Below, piece by piece: positions 57,299 to 64,000 of a stretch of DNA of 64,000 bases (its first letter is position 1; each line of letters opens with the position of its first letter). The translations under genes and the position numbers were made by a program. Below the pieces are notes generated by a model. The model did no database searches and was not told the origin of the DNA. It saw nothing but the letters and a program-made list of their open reading frames with translations. This DNA is from Peptoniphilus sp. BV3C26. GTDB taxonomy: Bacteria > Bacillota > Clostridia > Tissierellales > Peptoniphilaceae. The DNA is taken from NCBI RefSeq assembly GCF_000478985.1, contig NZ_AWXB01000065.1, forward strand, positions 1 through 64,000, in the 5' to 3' direction.

Positions 57299-60200
57299 TT
57301 ACCCCTTTAATGCTGTACTTATAATTTTACTAACTCCCAACTCTTCCATTGTTACACCATATAGGATATCACAAATTTGCATTGATATTTTTCTGTGCGT
57401 AATTAAAATAAATTGTATGTCATCTAATGTCATTAAATATTCGCAATATCTTTTAATGTTTGAATCATCTAAGGCTGCATCAATTTCATCTAAAATACAA
57501 AATGGTGCAGGTCTTACTTTTAAAAGAGCAAATAATAAGGCGACTGCCGTTAATGCTCTTTCTCCACCTGATAAAAGAGATAAACTTTGAAATCTCTTTC
57601 CTGGAGGTTGAGCTTTTATTTCTATTCCTGAATTTAAAGAATCCTCTTCATCTTCAATTATGAGCTCAGCATGTCCACCTTTAAACAATATTTTGAAAAT
57701 ATCATCAAAATTTTTTGTTATAAGTGTAAAAGAATTTTTAAAAATTTTACTCATAGATTCTTCCAACTGACTTATTATTTTTTTAAGCTCTTTTTTAGAA
57801 TCTAATAAGTCATCTCTTTGTTTAATATTAAATTCAAGTCTTTTTGATACATCTTCATATTCTTCTATGGCAGAAAGATTTACGTTTCCAAGATCTTTTA
57901 TTTTTATCTTTAAATCCTTAATGTCTTCTCTTGCCTTTTGAACAGAATCTATTTGAACTTCTCCAAAGTCTTTAATGTCTACTTCATAATTTTCCTTAAC
58001 TCTTAGACATATATCTTCATATTCATTTTTTGCCCTTTCAATATCATTGTTAATTCCAATTAATTTTTTTTCATTTTCAAAAATATTTTCTTTAACAATA
58101 TCATTTGAATTTTTAAGATCATTAAGTTGAATTTCTAAAGCTTTTAAATCCTCTTTTGCCTTTTGTAATTCCTTTACATCACAATTAGTTTTCTTGCTAC
58201 TTGATGCAAGTTCTAAGTTTAAATCCTTTATTTTATTTTCGTTTTCACAAATACTTTCATTATAAGTAAATATATTTTCATTTAAACTATTTAACTTTAA
58301 TTCTCCAGACTTTATTAAATCTTCAAAATTAATTATTTTTTCTTTATTAATTTTAATATTTAAATTTATCTCATTCACTTCAATTGAAAGATTTGCTTTT
58401 AAATCCTTTATTTTATTAATTTCACTATTGTGAGAATCCTGAGAGCTTCTATAATCTTTTAAATCCTCATTTATTTCATTTAGTTCTTTATTTTTAACTT
58501 CTCTTACTTTTTTTAAACTTTCGATTTTATCTTTATCATTTTTTATAGAGTCTATAAGTTCATTAAATTCTTGCTCATATCTCTCACAATTGTATTTTGT
58601 ATTTTCATAAATATTTTTTAAATTTAAAATTGTATTTTCATATTTTTGGTTATTGTTTGAAATCTCTTGCAAATCCTCTTCAGCTTTTGAAATTTTAAGG
58701 CTCAATTTACTTGCTGAATCTGAAAGATCTTTAATATTAATTTCTCCTTCTTTAATCTCATTTATTAAATTTTCAATTTTTAAATTTATTCGTTTAAGCT
58801 CATTTGTTCTAAATAAAAGAGAAGAATTATTTTTTGAACTTCCGCCTGTAATAGATCCTCCAATATTTAAACTTTCTCCATTTAGGGTAACAACCCTATA
58901 AGATTTATTTACCTCATTTGAAAAATTTAAGGCAGATTTGTAATCTTTTGCTATTACTATTTTACCTAATAGAAATTTAAAGATTTCTTGTAAATCTTTT
59001 TTTGTTGTTATCAACTGATCTGCAAAGCCCAATATTCCACTGTTTTTAAAAGGACTTAAATCAAAATTATTACTATAAGATTTTATTCTGTCTATAGGCA
59101 TAAAAGTTACCCTACCTAAAGATTCTTCATTTAAAAGATCTATCATATTTTTTACAGATTTTTCATCTTTTACTATGATATTTTGAATGTTTCCACCTAA
59201 GGCCACGCTTATGGCAATCTCATATTCCTTTTTTAAGCTTAAATTTTCTCCTACAGGTCCAATTAAAGAATTTGAAAATAAATTCCTCTTTTTTGTAAAA
59301 TTCATAAATTGTTTTACTGATTTAGAATACCCGTCAAAATTTTCAATGATATTAATAAGAGTTTTTTTCTTTAAAATATCTGATTCATACTCATTTTTTA
59401 GCTCATTAGATTTTTTAGAAATTGCATCTAAGTTTAAATTTATATTGTTAAAATTACCTTCATTTTTATTTTTTTCTTCTTCTAACTTTTTAAATAAAGA
59501 CTTGTTTGAAGATAACTTTTCCTTATAATCATCTAAAGAATTAAGAATTTCTTTTATATTAGTTTCAAGTTTATCAATATTTCCATTTAAGCCGTCAATC
59601 CTTAAGTTTTTTTCATCAATTAACATTCCTAAATTATCAATATCTCTTGTTATTGATGTTATTTCTGTAAGTAAATTTATTCTATTTTCTTCTAAAGATT
59701 TTTCAGATTCATTACTAATAGAATATTTTTTTTCTAAATCATTTATGTTTTTATCTATGTCTTGGATTCTATTGTTTAACTCTTTAAATTTTATAATTTC
59801 TTTATCAATAATTTCTTTTGAAAGATTTATAGATTGTTCATATTTGGAGTTTTCACTTTTTATTTCATCTATGTTGTTATTTGCACTTAAAATTGAATTG
59901 TTTAATGCCCTATTTCTTTCTTTAAGAAGTTTTATATTTCCTGTTAAAGATTCAACTTGTCTTGTATTTTCAAGATTTGTAGAATTTTTTTCTTCAATAA
60001 TTTCATTTATTGTTTGAATTTGGTTTTTAAATTCATTTTCTTTAACTAGGCTTTTTCCCAAACTTTCTCTAAAAGATTTAGTTTGCTTTTCATAATTTTT
60101 AATGTCATTTTTTTTGCCCTCAAGATAATTTAAAAGTCTTTTTAAATCTCTTTTTGATATGTTAAGATCGAGTATCTTTAACTTTTCAAAATAATAATTA

Positions 60201-60844
60201 TATAACTTTGCTTTTTCAGATTCGATTTTTAAATTTTCTTCTTGGCTAGCAATTTCTGAAATTATATCACTCAATCTTATGATATTATCTTCTGTTCTTT
60301 TTAACTTATTTTCAGCCTCAAGTTTTTTTGATTTATATTTACTTATTCCTGAAGCCTCTTCAAAAATTGCACGTCTATCTTGAGGTTTTGTGCTAAGTAT
60401 AGATTCAATTTTCCCTTGACCAATTAAAGAATATCCATCTTTACCTATTCCGGTATCCATAAATAATTCCTTTATGTCTTTAAGACGTACTTTACTAGAG
60501 TTAATTAAATATTCACTTTCAAGGGATCTGTACATCTTCCTTGTTACTGAAACCTCATTAAAATCAATGTTAAGAGCCCTATCCTCATTATTAAATACTA
60601 TTGTTACCTCAGCAAATCCCAAGGGTTTTCTCTTGTTAGTGCCAGAAAAAATAACATCTTCCATTTTTCTTCCACGTAAAGTCTTTACGCTTGTTTCTCC
60701 AAGAACCCACATTATTGCATCTGAGATATTACTCTTACCACTTCCATTAGGACCTACAACTCCGGTAATTTTTTTATTAAATTCTATTTTTGTTTTATCT
60801 GCAAAGGACTTGAACCCTTGTATATATAATGATTTTAAATACAT
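57299..60844 (-). CDS. smc: Chromosome partition protein Smc
   Basis: The 1181-residue condensin ATPase. The N-terminal head has Walker A VVGPNGSGKSNISDAI, two long coiled coils flank a hinge (about residues 510-640, with GGSITGGSSK following), and the C-terminal head has the signature LSLLSGGERALTAVALLFAL and Walker B FCILDEIDAALDD. It works with ScpA and ScpB, encoded at 8.2-9.4 kb. The reading frame is intact over 3.5 kb despite many A runs. Confidence 0.98.
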   Translation of the reverse strand: MYLKSLYIQGFKSFADKTKIEFNKKITGVVGPNGSGKSNISDAIMWVLGETSVKTLRGRKMEDVIFSGTNKRKPLGFAEVTIVFNNEDRALNIDFNEVSVTRKMYRSLESEYLINSSKVRLKDIKELFMDTGIGKDGYSLIGQGKIESILSTKPQDRRAIFEEASGISKYKSKKLEAENKLKRTEDNIIRLSDIISEIASQEENLKIESEKAKLYNYYFEKLKILDLNISKRDLKRLLNYLEGKKNDIKNYEKQTKSFRESLGKSLVKENEFKNQIQTINEIIEEKNSTNLENTRQVESLTGNIKLLKERNRALNNSILSANNNIDEIKSENSKYEQSINLSKEIIDKEIIKFKELNNRIQDIDKNINDLEKKYSISNESEKSLEENRINLLTEITSITRDIDNLGMLIDEKNLRIDGLNGNIDKLETNIKEILNSLDDYKEKLSSNKSLFKKLEEEKNKNEGNFNNINLNLDAISKKSNELKNEYESDILKKKTLINIIENFDGYSKSVKQFMNFTKKRNLFSNSLIGPVGENLSLKKEYEIAISVALGGNIQNIIVKDEKSVKNMIDLLNEESLGRVTFMPIDRIKSYSNNFDLSPFKNSGILGFADQLITTKKDLQEIFKFLLGKIVIAKDYKSALNFSNEVNKSYRVVTLNGESLNIGGSITGGSSKNNSSLLFRTNELKRINLKIENLINEIKEGEINIKDLSDSASKLSLKISKAEEDLQEISNNNQKYENTILNLKNIYENTKYNCERYEQEFNELIDSIKNDKDKIESLKKVREVKNKELNEINEDLKDYRSSQDSHNSEINKIKDLKANLSIEVNEINLNIKINKEKIINFEDLIKSGELKLNSLNENIFTYNESICENENKIKDLNLELASSSKKTNCDVKELQKAKEDLKALEIQLNDLKNSNDIVKENIFENEKKLIGINNDIERAKNEYEDICLRVKENYEVDIKDFGEVQIDSVQKAREDIKDLKIKIKDLGNVNLSAIEEYEDVSKRLEFNIKQRDDLLDSKKELKKIISQLEESMSKIFKNSFTLITKNFDDIFKILFKGGHAELIIEDEEDSLNSGIEIKAQPPGKRFQSLSLLSGGERALTAVALLFALLKVRPAPFCILDEIDAALDDSNIKRYCEYLMTLDDIQFILITHRKISMQICDILYGVTMEELGVSKIISTALKG

Positions 60845-60845
60845 C

Positions 60846-61877
60846 TTACCAATCCAATAAATTTATTTTTTCCAAACTGTCTCTATCAAAAAAAATTATA
60901 TCATTTGATTTGTTATCTACAAATTTTAAGCTTTTAAGTTTTAGATCTTTATATAGTTTTTTAGAACCTGATTTGTTTTGTCCCGCTATAGTTGAAATAT
61001 TTTTATTGTTTGAAAAAATTTCTAAATTTCTTATTTTTTTATTTTCTAGGGTTTTTAAAATTTTATCAATTATTATTTTATTTTCAACTAACTGTCTAAA
61101 AGCTGGATGAAAAGGACCTGCAACAATAGACCCATTATAATTAATTTCTTCAGTAGGCTGAAGACCTATTCTAATTACATTAATATTGTTTCTATTATAA
61201 ATTTTTAAAAGTTTAGCTGACAAATCGACGGCCTCTTCCAATGTAAGCGGTTTATATTTTCCACTTTTATATAATTTTTCAAGATAAGTATCTTCTACCA
61301 CAAGAGTTGGATAAATTCTAACAATATTAGGCCCAATTTCTACAAATTTTTTTGCAGTTTCAATAGCTCTTTCTTCCGTATCTCTTGGTAAGCCTATCAT
61401 TTGTTGCAAGCCTAATTCGAATCCAAAATCTTTAATAAGTTTTGAAGAATCATATACACATTGGACATTATGTCCTCTTCCTGAAGATATTAAGACCTCT
61501 TCATTTAAACTTTGAACTCCAAGCTCAATAGTCTTTACACCGTATTTTTTTAAATTATTTAAAATTTTTTCGTTAATAGAATCTGGTCTTGTTGAAAGCC
61601 TTATAGATTTAACTGAGCCATTTTCTATATATTCATAAGCTACTTTTAAAAGGGTATTTTGCAAACTATAATCTATAGCAGTAAAACTTCCTCCATAAAA
61701 AGCTATTTGAATATCATTTTTGTTTTTAAAATAAGAAAGATATTCCTGTATAGTTTTTCTTTCATTTTCTACAGAAATATCCTTTAATCCAGCTATTTTA
61801 TTTTGATTGCAAAAAACACAATCATGAGGACAACCTAAGTGAGGAACAAAAATAGGGATTATATTTTTATTAGACAT
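60846..61877 (-). CDS. Radical SAM protein, Elp3-like (rnc-smc cluster type)
   Basis: The iron-sulfur motif is CPHDCVFC (C-x3-C-x2-C) in IFVPHLGCPHDCVFCNQNKI. AFYGGSFTAID and ELGVQSLNEEVL fit the Elp3/HemN-like radical SAM branch. It lacks the GNAT acetyltransferase domain of true Elp3. Its substrate is unknown; clostridial genomes often have it between rnc and smc. ATG 61877 follows AAGGGTG and overlaps the rnc stop region; an in-frame start eight codons upstream is less likely. Length is 343. Confidence 0.88.
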   Translation of the reverse strand: MSNKNIIPIFVPHLGCPHDCVFCNQNKIAGLKDISVENERKTIQEYLSYFKNKNDIQIAFYGGSFTAIDYSLQNTLLKVAYEYIENGSVKSIRLSTRPDSINEKILNNLKKYGVKTIELGVQSLNEEVLISSGRGHNVQCVYDSSKLIKDFGFELGLQQMIGLPRDTEERAIETAKKFVEIGPNIVRIYPTLVVEDTYLEKLYKSGKYKPLTLEEAVDLSAKLLKIYNRNNINVIRIGLQPTEEINYNGSIVAGPFHPAFRQLVENKIIIDKILKTLENKKIRNLEIFSNNKNISTIAGQNKSGSKKLYKDLKLKSLKFVDNKSNDIIFFDRDSLEKINLLDW

Positions 61878-62547
61878 AAATTTCACCCTTCGATAAGGCA
61901 TCTTTTGCAGCCATTTGCTCAGACTTCTTTATAGAGTTTCCTTTACCTGTTCCAAAATACTTTCCATCTATTACTACAGATGAGGTAAAAGTTCTATTAT
62001 TAATAGGTCCCTCTGTTTTATCAAGGTTATAGTGAATATCAAGCTTTAAAAGTTGGCATATTTCTTGTAGCCTTGATTTGTAATCCATAGAAAATTCTTT
62101 TTCGTGAGCTAATTTTAAGATATCTGAAAAAATATTAAGTATGACATCTTTTACTTGTTCAAAATTTGAATCTAAATATATAGCGCCTATTAAAGCTTCA
62201 AAAGCATCTGCTAATATAGAATCTTTTTCATAACCATTGCTTTTAATTTCACCTTTTCCCAGTAAAATATGCTCTCCTAAATTTATATCTTTAGCTATTT
62301 CAGCAAGAGAACTTTCATTTACAACTTTAGCCCTCATTTGAGATAAATCGCCTTCAGCAACATTGTAAGCCTTAAAAAAATATTCCCCTATTACCATGTC
62401 AAGAACAGCATCTCCTAAAAATTCAAGTCTTTCATTATTTTTAATTTTTTCGCTTAAATGCTCATTGGTGTATGAGCTGTGAGTTAGAGCTGTCTTTAAT
62501 AAGTTTTCATTTTTAAATTTATAATCTAAATTCCAATTTATATCCAA
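61870..62547 (-). CDS. rnc: Ribonuclease III
   Basis: Cuts double-stranded RNA in rRNA and mRNA processing. The signature ERLEFLGDAVLDMVIGEYF carries the catalytic acidic residues; DAFEALIGAIYLD completes the site, and a double-stranded RNA-binding domain follows (about 150-222, GKGNSIKKSEQMAAKDAL). It has 225 residues, and its start is one base beyond the acpP stop. Confidence 0.97.
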   Translation of the reverse strand: MDINWNLDYKFKNENLLKTALTHSSYTNEHLSEKIKNNERLEFLGDAVLDMVIGEYFFKAYNVAEGDLSQMRAKVVNESSLAEIAKDINLGEHILLGKGEIKSNGYEKDSILADAFEALIGAIYLDSNFEQVKDVILNIFSDILKLAHEKEFSMDYKSRLQEICQLLKLDIHYNLDKTEGPINNRTFTSSVVIDGKYFGTGKGNSIKKSEQMAAKDALSKGEIYV

Positions 62548-62778
62548 TTATTTTTCTTCCAGTTCGCTGGCGTATTCAATTATATCGCCTATAGTATTGA
62601 TATTTTTTAAATCTTCATCATTTACTTCAATACCAAACTCGTCTTCAAGGCTCATTACAAGTTCAACAAGATCTATCGAGTCAGCATTTAAATCATTTCT
62701 TAAATCAATATCATCAGTTAATTCATCAGTATTAAGTCCAAATTGTTCAGCTATTAGTTCTAAAATCCTATCTTTCAT
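62548..62778 (-). CDS. acpP: Acyl carrier protein
   Basis: A 76-residue acidic helical protein; the phosphopantetheine serine is S34 in LNADSIDLVELVMSLEDEF. It carries acyl chains in fatty acid synthesis and to PlsX. AGGAGGATAAG precedes the ATG and overlaps the corrected plsX stop. The order plsX-acpP-rnc-smc-ftsY is widely conserved in Firmicutes. Confidence 0.97.
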   Translation of the reverse strand: MKDRILELIAEQFGLNTDELTDDIDLRNDLNADSIDLVELVMSLEDEFGIEVNDEDLKNINTIGDIIEYASELEEK

Positions 62779-62787
62779 CTTATCCTC

Positions 62788-63756
62788 CTAAAAACAATTT
62801 TTCATATTTTCTATTATTTTTCCATTAAATGAATCAAGAGCATTTTTTGCAGCATTTTTTTATAGCCATTGCATTGCTACTTCCATGAGCTTTTACTACA
62901 ATTTTATTTAAACCCAAAAGTGTAGCTCCACCTATTTCTTTATAATCGAGGCGTTTCTTTATTTGTTCATAATTTTTTGCAAATTCAACTTGTCCTTCTT
63001 TAGACATATTTTTTATAACCTTTTCTTTAAGCAAATAATTATAAAAACCTGCAATACCTTCAGTAGTTTTTAATAAAACATTTCCTACAAATCCATCACA
63101 AATTAATACATCACAAACATCAAAGGCTATATCTCTTGCTTCAACATTTCCTACAAAATTAAGTTTAGTATTTGCTAAAAGTTTAAAAGTTTCTTTTGTA
63201 AGTTCATTCCCCTTTCCAGCTTCTGTTCCAACATTAAGTAAACCAATCCTGGGGTTTTCTATAGAGAAAGCTGTTTTAACATATTCATTTCCCATTTTAG
63301 CAAATTGCAAAAGAAGTTCCGGATCAGTATCCATATTTGCACCTGAATCAATAACACATACACTTCCCTTTATTGTAGGTATAGGCGTAGGTATTACAGC
63401 TCTTTTTATATTTGGAATTCTTTTTACTATAAAAAGTCCTCCTGCTAAAAGAGCTCCTGTAGAACCTGCACTTACAAAAGCATCATATTTATCCATAGCC
63501 AAAGCTTTAAGACCTAAAACTATAGATGAATTTTTTTATTTTTTATGGCAAAAGCTGGTTGTTCATCATTTTCAATTTTTTCATCGGCGTGTATTACTTC
63601 AGCCTCAGCATTTTCTTCAAGTAAAATTTTATTAATTTCTTCTTTATTACCTATAATGGCAATTTCAATTCCAAGTTCATTTTTTGCAAGGATTGCTCCT
63701 TTAACAATTTCTTGAGGAGAATTATCTCCACCAAGACCATCAAAAAGTATCTTCAT
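62788..63756 (-). CDS. plsX: Phosphate acyltransferase PlsX, frameshifted twice at A7 runs
   Basis: PlsX turns acyl-ACP into acyl-phosphate for phospholipid synthesis. The first piece (63756-63520) has MKILFDGLGGDNSPQEIVKG and ends out of frame after KNKKIHL; eight A instead of seven at 63531-63537 (T on the + strand) would join it via KNSSIVLGLKALAMDK to the main piece, which holds VSAGSTGALLAGGLF, IDSGANMDTDPELL and GGATLLGLNKIVVKAHGSS. Near the end, seven A at 62855-62861 give KKCCKKCS and a stop at 62834; six give IKNAAKNALDSFNGKIIENM and a stop at 62788-62790, inside the acpP ribosome-binding site. The corrected length is 322, close to the family norm. Confidence 0.88.
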
Positions 63757-63809
63757 AAGACCTCCTATTTATAATAAATATTATAGTAATAGTTTCTAAA
63801 AATCAATAT

Positions 63810-64000
63810 TTAGAAAGATTTAAACCTATTCAAAAAATTTTCAAATCTTTCAGGAAAATCATCAATTATCTTTATCTTTTGATTTGTAAAAGGATGCTTA
63901 AAGGTTAAAGAATAGGAATGCAACATTTGCTTGTCAATTTTAAATTTATTTTTGTTTCCATAAATTAAATCTCCAAGAATTGGATGCCCTATATATCTCA
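63810..64000 (-). CDS. RluD/RluA-family pseudouridine synthase, 3' end only
   Basis: The last 63 codons of a gene that continues beyond the window. The sequence reads RYIGHPILGDLIYG, then KQMLHSYSLTFKHPF and IDDFPERFENFLNRF, the typical C-terminus of the RluA/RluC/RluD group (GHPLLGDxxYG, then LHAxxLxFxHPxT). The catalytic aspartate lies outside. It is on the same strand as plsX, 53 bases upstream of it. Confidence 0.85.
   Translation of the reverse strand, partial: RYIGHPILGDLIYGNKNKFKIDKQMLHSYSLTFKHPFTNQKIKIIDDFPERFENFLNRFKSF

Noticed and set aside
60474-60860. A 128-codon + strand frame opposite the smc N-terminus
   Set aside because: It mirrors the Walker A region of smc and has no recognisable domain.

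Overview
The window looks like a chromosomal core segment of a low-G+C, anaerobic Gram-positive bacterium, most likely a Tissierellia/Peptoniphilaceae-type relative of Clostridia (Peptoniphilus, Anaerococcus, Parvimonas or Finegoldia-like). This is inferred from very A+T-rich DNA, strong Shine-Dalgarno sites, many TTG starts, an IspH-ribosomal protein S1 fusion, the MEP isoprenoid pathway (ispD, ispF, ispH, ispA), CdaA/CdaR, the smc-ftsY-ffh-rpsP-trmD-rplS block and a Bacillus/Clostridium-type LexA operator. I see no rRNA, tRNA, CRISPR, prophage or insertion sequence, and no gene-free stretch above 300 bases.

Layout. 1-11.85 kb (+): xseA (damaged 5' part), xseB, ispA, tlyA, recN, nudF, punA, pdp, an M50 protease, scpA, scpB, rluB, mnmM and a YhiN-type flavoprotein, mostly overlapping or nearly so. 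11.9-19.9 kb (+): cmk-plsC-ispH/rpsA, folD, a DUF5317-like membrane protein with cdaA-cdaR, and guaB. 19.9-26.05 kb: MATE exporter (-), a two-component system with a lipoprotein and a small membrane protein (+), then a GIY-YIG protein and recX (-). 26.2-33.8 kb (+): FHA-FtsW/RodA-PBP, ispD-ispF, transaldolase-glpX-rho. 33.85-36.1 kb (-): amino-acid permease and an AEC carrier. 36.3-37.4 kb: a LysM (YneA-like) gene divergent from lexA across an array of SOS boxes. 37.4-41.25 kb: larB-larE-larC (-), divergent from a molybdopterin-binding/HTH protein (+). 41.3-46.6 kb (-): ruvC-ruvA-ruvB-spoIID-like-queA-tgt. 46.7-50.9 kb (-): an unknown gene, asnA, a zinc phospholipase C-like protein and a GH18 protein. 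51-63.8 kb (-): plsX-acpP-rnc-radical SAM-smc-ftsY-alr, then ylxM-ffh-rpsP-khpA-rimM-trmD-rplS. The 3' end of an RluD-family gene closes the window.

The most striking signal is that five genes (scpA, ispH-rpsA, an AEC transporter, rpsP and plsX, the last twice) are each put out of frame at an A or T run of exactly seven bases. Adding or removing one base restores a full-length, family-typical protein in every case. Several of these genes are expected to be essential, so this is either a consensus-sequence error or transcriptional slippage. The second is the 13-bp-period tandem array of LexA-type operators between the LysM gene and lexA. Other points of interest are a FolD lacking two catalytic residues, a Rho with three N-terminal helical repeats, a lar cluster without a visible racemase, and a recurring arrangement in which a terminator hairpin abuts the ribosome-binding site of the next co-directional gene.
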